NCBI RefSeq assembly: GCF_016592595.1
Contig: NZ_AP012977.1
Location: forward strand, 1-64,000
Reading direction: 5' to 3'
From: Abyssogena phaseoliformis symbiont OG214
GTDB lineage: Bacteria > Pseudomonadota > Gammaproteobacteria > PS1 > Pseudothioglobaceae
DNA length: 64,000 bases
Position 1 is the stretch's first letter. Every line of letters starts with the position of its first letter. The position numbers and the translations under genes are program-made. A model generated the notes under the pieces. It worked only from the letters and a program-made list of their open reading frames with translations. It did not search any database and was not told where the DNA came from. Below are positions 12,044 to 21,667 of the stretch, piece after piece.

Positions 12044-13017
12044 AGAGTGTTTTTTTTATTGGCGTCAGTATTATTGGCTAATATGGAGGAATTGAGCTTT
12101 AATGCGCCTACTAAATCGCTAATACTACCCAAGTTGTTTTTATTTAAATATTCACTAATACCACCATTGATTTTATGACACACTAATGGGTCATAAAACA
12201 TTGCCGTACCTATGCCAACAGTGGCAGCACCTGCGATGATGAATTCTATTGCATCATTTGCAGTGGTAATACCACCTTGACCAATAATGGGCACATTGTG
12301 ATGTTTGCTGATTTGATAAACTTGATGTACCTTTAACAGAGCGATTGGTTTAATAGCAGGACCAGATAGACCACCTTGATTGTTACCAATGATTGGTTTT
12401 TTAGTTTTAGTATCAATGGACATGCCCATAAGCGTGTTAATCACTGCCAAACCGTCAGTACCTGCATCAATACAGCGTTGGGCGCTAAAAGCAATGTCAG
12501 TTTGGTTGGGCGATAATTTAGTAATGATAGGTTTAGTGGTATTTTTTCGGCAAATTTCTACGACTCGATACGACATATCTGGGTCATTGCCAAAAGCCAC
12601 ACCACCTTCTTTAACATTTGGACAAGAGATGTTAATTTCAATTGCATCAATATCTGTATTGTTAAAGCGTTTGGTAATTTCACCATATTCTTCAACGGAT
12701 GAGCCAGAAATGTTAATGATAAAACGAGTTTCGGCTTTATCCAATTTTGGTAGGATATTGTTAATGACTACATCAGTGCCAGGATTTTGCAACCCAATGG
12801 CATTAATCATGCCACTAGGTGTTTCACATACTCGATGAGGGATATTGCCTAAACGTGGCTCTAGGGTTGTGCCTTTAAGACAAACTGCGCCCACATCAGC
12901 GTTAGAAAATCCATCAATACGTGTATATTCCTCACCAAAGCCAACACAGCCCGATAAAAGAACAATGGGCGAGTTTAACGAAAGCCCGCAGAACTGGGTT
13001 TTTAAGTTATTATGCAT
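12040..13017 (-). CDS. pyrD: Dihydroorotate dehydrogenase, class 1B-like
   Basis: This FMN enzyme oxidises dihydroorotate to orotate in pyrimidine synthesis. The sequence resembles soluble class 1B catalytic subunits: [51 protein letters not shown] and [13 protein letters not shown] with the catalytic cysteine near residue 133. It lacks the membrane-anchoring N-terminal extension of the quinone-linked class 2 enzyme usual in gammaproteobacteria. Class 1B normally works with PyrK, an iron-sulfur flavoprotein that passes electrons to NAD; no pyrK is in this window. The gene leads the pyrD-leuS pair and is divergent from bioD. TATAAT at 13030-13025 ends seven bases before the ATG. Confidence 0.93.
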   Translation of the reverse strand: MHNNLKTQFCGLSLNSPIVLLSGCVGFGEEYTRIDGFSNADVGAVCLKGTTLEPRLGNIPHRVCETPSGMINAIGLQNPGTDVVINNILPKLDKAETRFIINISGSSVEEYGEITKRFNNTDIDAIEINISCPNVKEGGVAFGNDPDMSYRVVEICRKNTTKPIITKLSPNQTDIAFSAQRCIDAGTDGLAVINTLMGMSIDTKTKKPIIGNNQGGLSGPAIKPIALLKVHQVYQISKHHNVPIIGQGGITTANDAIEFIIAGAATVGIGTAMFYDPLVCHKINGGISEYLNKNNLGSISDLVGALKLNSSILANNTDANKKNTL

Positions 13018-13023
13018 GGGTGG

Positions 13024-13030
13024 TATTATA
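13024..13030. promoter_or_regulatory. Overlapping divergent -10 elements (pyrD and bioD)
   Basis: On the minus strand TATAAT occupies 13030-13025 and ends seven bases before the pyrD ATG. On the plus strand the same bases give GGTATTAT with a -10-like TATTAT at 13024-13029 facing bioD. Only 39 bases separate the two start codons. A second candidate for bioD is TAAAAT at 13043-13048, eight bases before its ATG. The two genes probably share a compact bidirectional promoter; no good -35 was found for either. Confidence 0.5.
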
Positions 13031-13056
13031 CATTTTTGCTGTTAAAATTATTATTT

Positions 13057-13698
13057 ATGAAAGGATTATTCATTAGTGGCAGTGGCACCAATGTTGGTAA
13101 AACATTTATTGCTCAGCATTTGATTAGGTTATTAGCAAGTACTCGCAAGGTGAGTGTTAGAAAACCAGTTGAAAGTGATTGTGAAAATCAGAATGGGCGG
13201 TTGATACCAAAAGATGCCTTATTATTATCCAAGGCTTGCAATATTAATGAGCCAATTAACAAAGTATGTCGATATAAGTTTGAGGCGTGTAGTAGTGCGC
13301 AGATGGCAAGCCAAGCCTTGGGGTTAAAACTTACCCTAGATGATTTGGTTGATGCTTGCATGGCAGATGAGTTTGTTGTTGTTGAAGGGGCGGGCGGGTT
13401 GCTTTCTCCAATAGCAATACAAGCATTAAACAGTGATTTAATTCAAGTGCTTGATATGCCTGTAGTGCTGGTGATTAAAGATGTACTAGGTGCGGTCAAT
13501 CAGGCGTTGCTCAGTATTAATGCGGCTCAACGTTATGGGCTTAATATAAGCATGTTGGTGTTGAATCAGATTCAACCTAATTTGTTAAAAAATGCACAAG
13601 AAATCGCTCAGTATACGGACATTGATATCAGTGTGTTTAATCAAGATGATTTAGCAGCATTTGAAAGCCAAGTTGAGAAAATTCTATTAGTAATTTAA
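13057..13698 (+). CDS. bioD: Dethiobiotin synthetase
   Basis: BioD carboxylates and cyclises 7,8-diaminopelargonate with ATP and carbon dioxide to form dethiobiotin, the penultimate step of biotin synthesis. It has the P-loop ISGSGTNVGKTF (about residues 5-16), the KPVES motif near 40, and EGAGGLLSPI near 108. ATG at 13057 is chosen because it gives MKGLFISGSGTNVG; the open frame upstream runs over the divergent pyrD start. It stands alone here without bioB, bioF or bioA. Its end overlaps the converging sspB gene by four bases. At 213 residues it is slightly short for the family. Confidence 0.93.
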   Translation: MKGLFISGSGTNVGKTFIAQHLIRLLASTRKVSVRKPVESDCENQNGRLIPKDALLLSKACNINEPINKVCRYKFEACSSAQMASQALGLKLTLDDLVDACMADEFVVVEGAGGLLSPIAIQALNSDLIQVLDMPVVLVIKDVLGAVNQALLSINAAQRYGLNISMLVLNQIQPNLLKNAQEIAQYTDIDISVFNQDDLAAFESQVEKILLVI

Positions 13699-14054
13699 TC
13701 AAGCAGCGTTAAGTTTGGTTTTTTTTCTTCGGTTTTTTTAGTTTCAGTTTCAAAGAACATGCCTTCACCATTTTCACCCGCATAAATGCTAGCAACCGCA
13801 TTGATAGGCACAAAGATATCAATTGATTTATTAGAAAACCTTGCTTTAAAACTAAGATTATCGTTATTAATCACTAAGTCATGAGTTGCGTTGCTGGCAA
13901 TATTTAGAACAATTTTGTCCTGTTGAATGAATTGCTTTGGTACAACTACGCCTGAATAGGCGCAGTCAACCAATATATGGGGGGTCAGCTCAGCGTCTTC
14001 CATCCATGCGTGATAGGCTCTGATTAAGTAAGGCGCTACAGAAGGCATAGCCAT
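13695..14054 (-). CDS. sspB: ClpXP protease specificity-enhancing factor SspB
   Basis: SspB tethers ssrA-tagged proteins to ClpXP and speeds their degradation. The N-terminal substrate-binding fold is recognisable in PYLIRAYHAWMEDAELTPHI and HDLVINNDNLSFKARF, with VASIYAGENGEGMFF near residues 87-101. A charged flexible tail (KTEEKKPNLTLLD) ends in the short hydrophobic segment expected to contact the ClpX zinc domain. The 119-residue product follows sspA after four bases, the standard gammaproteobacterial pairing. Confidence 0.95.
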   Translation of the reverse strand: MAMPSVAPYLIRAYHAWMEDAELTPHILVDCAYSGVVVPKQFIQQDKIVLNIASNATHDLVINNDNLSFKARFSNKSIDIFVPINAVASIYAGENGEGMFFETETKKTEEKKPNLTLLD

Positions 14055-14058
14055 TTTT

Positions 14059-14688
14059 TTAGTTATATTCTTTTTCGCAGTCGGTTAGGCTTGCTTTAAA
14101 GCTGTCCCTAGTAAAAAGTCTATTTGCATAATCTGTAACGGATTTTCCCGGTGCGCCCAGTTCAATACCAAGCTTTTTTAAACGCCATAATAAAGCACCT
14201 AGGCAGGCATCAACAATGGTCATATCGTTGCTTTTGAAGAAAGGTTTATAGGCAAACAAAGGCACTAATTCAATCAGATTGCTTTTTAGGATTTTGCGCG
14301 CCTCATTGGCGTCTTTCTTGCTACCTGATTCAATAATATTTACTAATTCAAACCAACAGCCAGGCGCTCTGGTAAATCTAAAGATAAGCAATCTTTTCTC
14401 CGATTTTTTAATCGGGTCTACAGGCAGTAATGGCGGGAACGGGAAGCGCTCATCAAGGTATTCCATCACCACCGAAAGGTCGTATAAAACAATCCCTCTA
14501 TCAAACAAAGTAGGTAATGATTGGCACGGGTTAAGCTCTAGAATTTCTTCAGGAATTTCCTCAAGTGTTAAATTTAACACTTCTCTTTCAATATTTTTCT
14601 CAGCCATGATGAAGCGCACTGCATGGGACTCCATGTCTTGTGGTGAAGAATAAAGCGTTGTTGAAGCAGGATTAGGTTTTGTTAACAT
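14059..14688 (-). CDS. sspA: Stringent starvation protein A
   Basis: SspA is a glutathione-transferase-fold protein that binds RNA polymerase and modulates stress and stationary-phase transcription. The N-terminal thioredoxin-like domain shows TTLYSSPQDMESHAVRF and PCQSLPTLFDRGIVLYDLSVVMEYLDERFP, followed by an all-helical C-terminal domain. As in other SspA proteins, the catalytic residues of true glutathione transferases are not evident. ATG at 14688 is preferred because AAGGTAATC sits at normal spacing before it and it gives MLTKPNPASTTLY; the open frame extends 15 codons further. It is co-transcribed with sspB and lies next to petC. Confidence 0.93.
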   Translation of the reverse strand: MLTKPNPASTTLYSSPQDMESHAVRFIMAEKNIEREVLNLTLEEIPEEILELNPCQSLPTLFDRGIVLYDLSVVMEYLDERFPFPPLLPVDPIKKSEKRLLIFRFTRAPGCWFELVNIIESGSKKDANEARKILKSNLIELVPLFAYKPFFKSNDMTIVDACLGALLWRLKKLGIELGAPGKSVTDYANRLFTRDSFKASLTDCEKEYN

Positions 14689-14767
14689 AATGATTACCTT
14701 TAAAAACAATAAAAACAGCGTCTTTAAAAACACTGTTATGTAGAGTGAACTTTACTTGTATTAGAAA

Positions 14768-15634
14768 TTAATCTTTAGCGCGCCATTTACCGTATTTAAC
14801 ATCTTTCCAATATTCTTTTTTCAGTAAATAGGCAAAAATGAATAAGACAAACAAAAAGCCCAATACTTTAATACCAAGGTCAAATCGTACTAGCTTAGCT
14901 GGCTCACCAACATAGTCTAGGAAGTTGGTAATATCTCTGATATCTTGATCAAATTCTTTGCTAGATTTGTCTTGTTTTAACTGCCATAGAACATCTGGCA
15001 TGGAGGCGTTTTCTAGCACATGATTGTTTACACCAAACACACGCGAATCGTCTTTATAAAACCCACGTAAGTAGGTGTATATCCAATCTACGCCTTTTGA
15101 ACGCGATACTAAAGATAAGTCTGGATTGTTGCCAAACCATTGGTTAGCATCAGAAACAGACATGGCTAAAGTGATTAGTGAGCCTACTTTTTCATCGGTG
15201 AATATTAGATTTTTTTCCACCTCTTTATCAGTCGCTTTTATTAAATTTTCTTCAATTTCTTCTTTAGAAATTTTTGTAAAAAAACTTTTAGCCTGGTCAA
15301 GGCTAGTGATTTCATTATCAAATGCCCTTGAAAGAGCTGCAAGGTCGTTATGTTCTAGCGATTGATTATTTATCACAGCTGCTTTTGCTTTCTCATAAGT
15401 AGCAATGATACCATCTAAAAATAAGTCCTTTCCAATGCGATTGTAGCGCATAAATTGGATTGAATGGCAGCCAGAGCAGTAATTCATAAATAATTTTGCA
15501 CCTCTTTGCAACGATTTTTTATCATTAATGTCAGTATTAGCATGGTCTAGATGAACCTCAGTTGATGCAAAGACATTAAAAGAGAAAGTTAAAATTGCGA
15601 CTGTTATTAGTGCTGCGTGTAATTGTTTTTTCAT
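14768..15634 (-). CDS. petC: Cytochrome c1 of the bc1 complex
   Basis: Cytochrome c1 carries electrons from the Rieske protein to soluble cytochrome c on the periplasmic side. A signal peptide (residues about 1-24) precedes heme site CSGCH (53-57); the distal region reads DDSRVFGVNNHVLENASMPDVLW, and a C-terminal membrane anchor (GIKVLGFLFVLFIFAYLL) ends the protein. Compared with typical gammaproteobacterial c1 there is an extra charged helical stretch of about 60 residues (roughly 72-138) between MRYNRIGKDL and NLIFTDEKVG. The second of two adjacent ATGs (15634) is preferred for spacing from ACGGAG. It is the last gene of petABC. Confidence 0.95.
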   Translation of the reverse strand: MKKQLHAALITVAILTFSFNVFASTEVHLDHANTDINDKKSLQRGAKLFMNYCSGCHSIQFMRYNRIGKDLFLDGIIATYEKAKAAVINNQSLEHNDLAALSRAFDNEITSLDQAKSFFTKISKEEIEENLIKATDKEVEKNLIFTDEKVGSLITLAMSVSDANQWFGNNPDLSLVSRSKGVDWIYTYLRGFYKDDSRVFGVNNHVLENASMPDVLWQLKQDKSSKEFDQDIRDITNFLDYVGEPAKLVRFDLGIKVLGFLFVLFIFAYLLKKEYWKDVKYGKWRAKD

Positions 15635-15637
15635 CAT

Positions 15638-16861
15638 TTACTCCGTTACTCTTGTTGGCACTGGTTTGGTTTTTCCAATGGAAGTAAACCAAGGCATTAA
15701 GATAAAGAACCCAAAATAAGTAACTGTAAACACTCTTGCTAAGAGTGCATTAATTGGTGTTACTGGCTGCATACCTAAGTAGCCAAGCACAACAAAACTA
15801 ATCACAAAAACCCCTAGGGCAACTTTATAAGGCCATGAACGATAGCGGATTGATTTCACGCTAGATCTGTCCAACCATGGCAGTGCAATTAAAATTAATA
15901 GTGCTGCAAACATACCAACAACGCCTGGGAATTGTGAACCAAACATAGGTGGAATAGCCCTTAATACTGAATAAAAAGGTGTTAAGTACCAAAGTGGTGC
16001 AATATGACTAGGTGTTTTAAGTGGATTTGCTTCAACAAAGTTGGTATTTTCTAAGAAATAGCCGTTCATTGCTGGGGCGAAAAATACAACAGCTGAGAAA
16101 ATCATTAAAAATACCACCACGCCTACAATATCCTTAACACTATAATATGGATGAAACGGAATGCCGTCTTTAGGAATACCATTTTTATCTTTATTTTGCT
16201 TGATTTCTATCCCGTCTGGATTGTTTGAGCCTATTGTGTGTAATGCCACAATGTGCAAAAACACCAAAATAACTAAAATCAACGGTAAAGCAATCACGTG
16301 TAATGAGAAGAAACGATTTAGAGCAGGGTCGCCAACTGCATAGTCACCTAAAATGAAGGTTAGGATGTCTGGACCAAATACAGGCACTGAGCCAAATAGT
16401 GAGATAATAACTTGTGCGCCCCAATATGACATTTGTCCCCATGGTAATACGTAGCCCATAAAGGCTTCTGCCATTAATGCAATATATAGTACCATGCCTA
16501 AAATCCAAATCAGCTCACGTGGGGCTTTGTATGAGCCATAAAGTAAACCACGATACATGTGCAAATAAATAACAATGAAAAAAGCAGAGGCACCTGTTGA
16601 GTGTAGGTAGCGAATAAGCCAACCCCAGTCAACATCACGCATAATGTATTCAACTGAGGCAAAGGCATGTGCTGCATCAGGCTTAAAGTGCATGGTTAAG
16701 AAAATGCCAGTTACGATCTGCATGACTAATACCAACATGGCTAATGAGCCAAAAAAATACCAGAAATTAAAATTTCTAGGGGTGTAATATTCTGCTAAAT
16801 GCTCGTTCCAAACCTTGGTTAGTGGGAATCTTTGATCAATCCAATTTTTGTTGTTATCCAT
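15638..16861 (-). CDS. petB: Cytochrome b of the bc1 complex
   Basis: Cytochrome b is the membrane core of ubiquinol:cytochrome c oxidoreductase, with two b hemes and the Qo and Qi quinone sites. Seen are the N-terminal DQRFPLTKVWNEHLAEYYTPRNFNF split across the start region, GYVLPWGQMSYWGAQVI near residue 135, heme-ligand histidines in RYLHSTGAS and FSLHVIALP, and WYLTPFYSVLRAIP near 290 close to the Qo PEWY-type position. The 407-residue length fits a fused cytochrome b. ATG at 16861 follows CAGGAGAATAGG, a good ribosome binding site, whereas the longer open frame overlaps petA. Confidence 0.97.
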   Translation of the reverse strand: MDNNKNWIDQRFPLTKVWNEHLAEYYTPRNFNFWYFFGSLAMLVLVMQIVTGIFLTMHFKPDAAHAFASVEYIMRDVDWGWLIRYLHSTGASAFFIVIYLHMYRGLLYGSYKAPRELIWILGMVLYIALMAEAFMGYVLPWGQMSYWGAQVIISLFGSVPVFGPDILTFILGDYAVGDPALNRFFSLHVIALPLILVILVFLHIVALHTIGSNNPDGIEIKQNKDKNGIPKDGIPFHPYYSVKDIVGVVVFLMIFSAVVFFAPAMNGYFLENTNFVEANPLKTPSHIAPLWYLTPFYSVLRAIPPMFGSQFPGVVGMFAALLILIALPWLDRSSVKSIRYRSWPYKVALGVFVISFVVLGYLGMQPVTPINALLARVFTVTYFGFFILMPWFTSIGKTKPVPTRVTE

Positions 16862-16874
16862 CCTATTCTCCTGG

Positions 16875-17471
16875 TTATGCTTTTGGGTCAACGCCAATTC
16901 GAATGAGAGAATCAGCGACAAAATGATAAGGCGGAATGACCAAGTTTGTTGGTGCTGGAACGCCCGCATAAACTCTGCCTGCTAAGTCAAACTTAGAACC
17001 ATGGCAAGGACAGTAAAAACCACCTTTCCATGAGGCTCCACCAAGATCGGCAGCGCCCAGTTCGGGTCGATAAGTTGGCGAGCAGCCTAAGTGGGTGCAA
17101 ACACCAACAATAACGGCAATATCAGGATTGATTGAGCGATAAAGATTTTTAGCGTATTCTGGCTGTTGAGAGAGCTCATTACTATCAGGGTCGGTTAAGA
17201 CGCTGTCCAGCGTATTTAAATTTTCAATGGTTGTTTTGTCACGCTTAAAAATCCAAACGGGTTTTTTCCGCCACAGAACCCTAACCAACTGTCCATTGTC
17301 TAACTTGCTAATATCAACATCAACGGGTGCACCAGCGGCTTTTGCTCTTGCTGAAGGCATCCATGATGATAAAAATGGCACCAACACAAAACCAACACCT
17401 ACTGCACCAACCATGCTTGTAGCACCTGTTAAAAAGCGTCTTTTCTTTAAGTCTATCTCTTGTTCTGACAT
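16875..17471 (-). CDS. petA: Rieske iron-sulfur subunit of the bc1 complex
   Basis: The Rieske protein takes electrons from ubiquinol through a [2Fe-2S] cluster and delivers them to cytochrome c1. Cluster ligands are in CTHLGCSPTYRPE and CPCHGSKFDLAGRVY near residues 125 and 153. The N-terminus, DLKKRRFLTGATSMVGAVGVG, has a twin-arginine-like KRRFL stretch followed by a single membrane anchor, as expected for Tat export. At 198 residues it is normal for proteobacteria. It is the first gene of petABC; petB begins 13 bases after it. Confidence 0.97.
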   Translation of the reverse strand: MSEQEIDLKKRRFLTGATSMVGAVGVGFVLVPFLSSWMPSARAKAAGAPVDVDISKLDNGQLVRVLWRKKPVWIFKRDKTTIENLNTLDSVLTDPDSNELSQQPEYAKNLYRSINPDIAVIVGVCTHLGCSPTYRPELGAADLGGASWKGGFYCPCHGSKFDLAGRVYAGVPAPTNLVIPPYHFVADSLIRIGVDPKA

Positions 17472-17575
17472 AGGGTTACAATCCTTTATTTTAAATATTC
17501 GAAATAAAATCTAATTTTAAACCCCAATTATTATAATGTATATCAGCTTTATGTAATAGATAATTGTTATGGGCT

Positions 17576-17884
17576 CTATTTGTTGATATTAATTTTTATT
17601 TCTACGTGTGTTATGGATTCAAGCATTGGTATTTGTGTCAAAAGTTCTAGTAATACCACTAATTGCTTTTGAGCCCTAAAGGCAATGGCTTGATTGTGAG
17701 TTATTAATATTGCTGTATTGTCCTTAATTAAACACAACTCAAGTGGCTTTAATGTGCTTGGTAAAAGCTTAGCCAGCTCAATGTTGATTTGGTTATAAGC
17801 TTTTGCTTGGGTAAATAGCTGTCCAAGTTGACCACCACTGGGCGCAAAACTTGCAAGATTTGTTAGGGTTTTATACTGACACAT
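17576..17884 (-). CDS. dciA: DUF721 family protein (DciA-like helicase loader)
   Basis: This 102-residue protein fits the DUF721 family found next to secA in many gammaproteobacteria. Members named DciA help load the replicative helicase DnaB in bacteria lacking DnaC. Visible features are a short N-terminal helical region, the segment LAKLLPSTLKPLELCLIKDNTAILITHNQAIAFRAQKQ (given in part: LPSTLKPLELCLIKDNTAIL) and a C-terminal beta-rich end. It diverges from secA with 53 bases between the starts. Assignment rests on overall sequence character and neighbourhood, since no catalytic motif defines the family. Confidence 0.7.
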   Translation of the reverse strand: MCQYKTLTNLASFAPSGGQLGQLFTQAKAYNQINIELAKLLPSTLKPLELCLIKDNTAILITHNQAIAFRAQKQLVVLLELLTQIPMLESITHVEIKININK

Positions 17885-17937
17885 TAATATATCTGTGAGA
17901 AAATAGGTTTTTTAAATTAATTTAAATATATTCTAAT

Positions 17938-20616
17938 ATGAGTATTATAAATAAAGTTTTATCAAAGATTGTTGGATCTAGAAATGATCGACTCATTAAA
18001 GCAGTATACAAAACTATTGGTCAAATTACTGAATTAGAACCAAACATGCAGGCACTTAGTGATGAGCAACTTAAGTCTAAAACTCAAGAATTTAAAGACA
18101 GAATTAACAACCAAGAGCCCCTAGATTCAATTCTTGTTGAGGCATTTGCCGTAATTCGCGAAGCATCAACACGAGTATTAGGTCTTAGACACCATGATGT
18201 GCAACTTATTGGTGGCATGGTGCTTAATGATGGCAACATCGCAGAGATGGGCACAGGCGAAGGTAAAACTTTAGTGGCAACTTTGCCAGCCTATCTTAAT
18301 GCGCTTAGCGGCAAAGGCGTACACATAGTCACTGTGAATGATTACTTAGCAACTCGTGATGCGCAGTGGATGGGCAAGGTGTTTGATTTTTTAGGCATGA
18401 ACGTAGGCATTATTACCTCAAATATGGCACATGAAGACAAACAAGCCGCCTATCTGTGTGACATTGCTTATGCAACTAATAATGAGCTGGGTTTTGATTA
18501 TCTTCGTGACAATATGGCATTTACTTCTGAGCAAAAAGTGCAACGTGTGCTTAATTTTGCCATTGTGGACGAGGTGGATTCGATTTTAATTGATGAAGCT
18601 AGAACGCCTTTGATTATTTCTGGTCCAGTGGATGATTATGCGCAAATTTATCAGGCCATTAATCACATGATTCCTAATTTTACCAAGCAAACAGAAAGCG
18701 GTGAAGGTAAGGAAATAGTCATTGAAGTGGTAGGTGATTACACTGTTGATGAAAAGCACAAGCAAGTGTTTTTGACTGATGATGGCCACGGCAAAGCCGA
18801 ACGTCTATTAATTGATGCTGATGCTTTGCCAGAGGGCGCCAGTCTTTATGATGCGAGTAATATTTTGCTAATGCAGCATATTAATTCAGCATTACGTGCA
18901 CATATTTTATTCCAAAAAGATGTGGACTATATTGTGCAAGATGACGAGGTTGTGATTGTTGATGAATTTACTGGCAGGACTATGCCAGGTCGTCGTTGGT
19001 CAGAAGGACTACATCAGGCTATTGAAGCCAAAGAAGGGGTAAGCATTAAAAAGGAAAACCAAACGCTCGCCTCAATTACTTTCCAAAACTATTTTAGGCT
19101 TTATACAACACTTTCAGGTATGACAGGCACTGCTGATACTGAAGCGGTAGAATTTCAAGATATTTATGGGTTAGAAACCGTAGTTGTTCCACCTAACAAG
19201 CCGTCTGCGCGTGTAGACAAATCAGATCAAATTTATTTAACAACGCAAGAAAAGTTTGAAGCCATTGCCCTTGATGTTGCTAATTGTCAGCAAACTGGAC
19301 AGCCAGTTTTGGTGGGCACTAGTAGTATTGAAAATTCAGAATTAATTTCCGCTTTATTAGAAAAAAACAACATTAAACACGAAGTTTTAAATGCCAAACA
19401 GCACGAACGAGAGGCAATTATTATTGCTAATGCTGGAAGTATTGGTGCAGTGACCATTGCGACTAATATGGCGGGTCGAGGTACGGATATTGTACTCGGC
19501 GGTAAATTACCTGAAGAGGCAACGGATAAGCAAAAAGTTGATTGGCAAATTCAGCACGACGACGTTATTAAAGCAGGTGGTTTGCATATTGTGGGCACAG
19601 AACGTAACGAGTCACGCCGAGTGGATAATCAACTACGTGGTCGTGCTGCGCGTCAGGGCGATGTAGGCTCAACGCGTTTTTATTTGTCGCTAGAAGATAA
19701 TTTAATGCGTATTTTTGCCAGCAAAAAAATGGCCCTCACGATGCAAAGATTGGGCATGAAAAAAGGTGAGGCGATTGAGCATAAAATAGTCAATCGAGCC
19801 ATTGAAAATGCCCAAAGAAAAGTAGAAGGTATGAACTACGATGCACGTAAACACCTTTTAGAATATGATGATGTTGCTAACGATCAAAGAAAAGTTATCT
19901 ATCAGTTGCGTGATGATTTGATGAGTGTAAGCGATGTCCAAGACCGTTTTATCAGTATTAGAGAAAAAGTCATTGAGCAGCTTTTTGCAGACTATATTTC
20001 AGCCGAATTGATGGAAGAGGATTGGGATGTTGAAGGCTTACATAATGCACTAAAATCAGACTATTCGGCCGATTTTCCATTACAACAATGGCTTGATGAA
20101 GGTATTGATATTGATGAGTTGCAATCAAGAATTATCCAAGGGCTCGGCACAATTTATGACCACAAAGAAGACATGGTTGGCACTGAGCCCATGCGTGAAT
20201 TTGAAAAAGCAGTTATGTTGCAAACCCTTGGTCACTATTGGAAAGAGCATTTAGCAGCCATGGATTATTTACGCCAAAGTGTTAATCTACGTGGCTACGC
20301 ACAAAAGAATCCAACACAAGAATATAAGCGCGAATCGTTTGTCATGTTTACCTCGCTGTTAGACACCATTAATATTGAAATTGTTAAATCTCTATCAAGT
20401 GTCACTATTAATGAAAATACCGATGCCTCAGATGTTGAACAGCAAAACAATGAAGGTACGCAGGCTCAGCATGAAGAAGTTGGAACGCTGGGTATTGATG
20501 ATGCCGAAGTAGAAGCCGCTCAACAAAATACATACCAAAGAGAAGAGAAAAAAGTAGGGCGAAACGACCCCTGTCCTTGTGGCTCAGGTAAAAAATATAA
20601 AAAGTGTCATGGCTAA
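17938..20616 (+). CDS. secA: Protein translocase ATPase SecA
   Basis: SecA drives preproteins through SecYEG using ATP. The 892-residue protein has Walker [19 protein letters not shown] (about residue 102), DEAD-like [20 protein letters not shown] (about 210), the second nucleotide-binding domain with [14 protein letters not shown] (about 508) and [20 protein letters not shown], and the C-terminal zinc motif [14 protein letters not shown] that binds SecB and lipid. There is no Shine-Dalgarno sequence; TATATT at 17927-17932 ends five bases before the ATG. The stop codon overlaps the start of anmK by eight bases. Confidence 0.98.
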   Translation: MSIINKVLSKIVGSRNDRLIKAVYKTIGQITELEPNMQALSDEQLKSKTQEFKDRINNQEPLDSILVEAFAVIREASTRVLGLRHHDVQLIGGMVLNDGNIAEMGTGEGKTLVATLPAYLNALSGKGVHIVTVNDYLATRDAQWMGKVFDFLGMNVGIITSNMAHEDKQAAYLCDIAYATNNELGFDYLRDNMAFTSEQKVQRVLNFAIVDEVDSILIDEARTPLIISGPVDDYAQIYQAINHMIPNFTKQTESGEGKEIVIEVVGDYTVDEKHKQVFLTDDGHGKAERLLIDADALPEGASLYDASNILLMQHINSALRAHILFQKDVDYIVQDDEVVIVDEFTGRTMPGRRWSEGLHQAIEAKEGVSIKKENQTLASITFQNYFRLYTTLSGMTGTADTEAVEFQDIYGLETVVVPPNKPSARVDKSDQIYLTTQEKFEAIALDVANCQQTGQPVLVGTSSIENSELISALLEKNNIKHEVLNAKQHEREAIIIANAGSIGAVTIATNMAGRGTDIVLGGKLPEEATDKQKVDWQIQHDDVIKAGGLHIVGTERNESRRVDNQLRGRAARQGDVGSTRFYLSLEDNLMRIFASKKMALTMQRLGMKKGEAIEHKIVNRAIENAQRKVEGMNYDARKHLLEYDDVANDQRKVIYQLRDDLMSVSDVQDRFISIREKVIEQLFADYISAELMEEDWDVEGLHNALKSDYSADFPLQQWLDEGIDIDELQSRIIQGLGTIYDHKEDMVGTEPMREFEKAVMLQTLGHYWKEHLAAMDYLRQSVNLRGYAQKNPTQEYKRESFVMFTSLLDTINIEIVKSLSSVTINENTDASDVEQQNNEGTQAQHEEVGTLGIDDAEVEAAQQNTYQREEKKVGRNDPCPCGSGKKYKKCHG

Positions 20617-21667
20617 CTATATCGGCTTAATGTCAGGTACCAGTCTTGATGGCGTTGATGGCGTTATTATCAATAAGACGGGTAGGGAAATACTAACCCA
20701 AGCCTATCTACCCTACTCTGATAAGCTAAAGCAAAGCTTATTAGAGCTTACCCAAAGCTCAAAAACCTCTCTAGAAAATCTGGCTAATATTGACATTCAA
20801 GTGGCGAGTTACTTTGCTGACACAGTACATTTATTATTGAAACAATCAGGGCTTGAAGCAAAGAATATCAAAGCAATCGGCTCACACGGGCAAAGCATTT
20901 TCCACCAAGGCGGCAAGTACTCAATGCAAATTGGCCACGGCGCATTGATTGCTGAGCAAACGAGCATTACCACAGTGGCTGATTTTCGTATGCAAGATGT
21001 GGCTGCTGGCGGGCAAGGTGCGCCACTCACACCGCTTTATCATCAGCATATGCTTAATGTCAAAGACGGCGTTATTATTAATTTGGGCGGCATCGCTAAT
21101 ATCACCCACAGCTTTAATGGCGAGGTAATTGGGTTTGACACAGGTCCTGCCAATACATTACTAGACAACTGGATAAAAAATAACAAAGGATTAGAATACG
21201 ATCGGGATGGCGTTTGGTCGCGTTCTGGACGAGTGAATCAATCTTTATTAAACTCAATGCTTGCAGATGATTATTTCCATCAAGAGCACCCCAAAAGCAC
21301 AGGTCCAGAATATTTTAATTTAGACTGGTTGTCGCAACATCTAAACGGCACTGAACCATCTGAAGATGTGCAAAGAACGCTGATAGAACTCACAGTAATG
21401 AGCGTTTCTGCAAACATTCCCTTAGGTTCAGATGTATATTTGTGTGGTGGCGGTGTACACAATTTATTTTTGTTTGAGCGTTTGGCTTGTCAAAATCCTG
21501 ATAGCAAAGTTACATTAACTAATGATTTGGGCGTATTTGTGGATTATGTAGAAGCTGCTGCATTTGGTTTTTTTGCCCAACGAACTTTAGCAGGTTTGTC
21601 GTCAAATTTGCCGTCAGTAACAGGCGCTAAGAGCGAAAGGGTATTAGGAGCAATTTATGCAATTTAA
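20609..21667 (+). CDS. anmK: Anhydro-N-acetylmuramic acid kinase
   Basis: AnmK opens the 1,6-anhydro ring of anhydroMurNAc and phosphorylates it, recycling peptidoglycan fragments. It shows the family N-terminus [17 protein letters not shown], then [20 protein letters not shown] and [15 protein letters not shown], all parts of the hexokinase/actin-type ATPase fold. ATG at 20609 overlaps the end of secA by eight bases, giving a 352-residue product close to the normal 360-370. It overlaps pyrC by 11 bases, so secA-anmK-pyrC is likely one transcript, an unusual functional mixture. Confidence 0.95.
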   Translation: MANYIGLMSGTSLDGVDGVIINKTGREILTQAYLPYSDKLKQSLLELTQSSKTSLENLANIDIQVASYFADTVHLLLKQSGLEAKNIKAIGSHGQSIFHQGGKYSMQIGHGALIAEQTSITTVADFRMQDVAAGGQGAPLTPLYHQHMLNVKDGVIINLGGIANITHSFNGEVIGFDTGPANTLLDNWIKNNKGLEYDRDGVWSRSGRVNQSLLNSMLADDYFHQEHPKSTGPEYFNLDWLSQHLNGTEPSEDVQRTLIELTVMSVSANIPLGSDVYLCGGGVHNLFLFERLACQNPDSKVTLTNDLGVFVDYVEAAAFGFFAQRTLAGLSSNLPSVTGAKSERVLGAIYAI

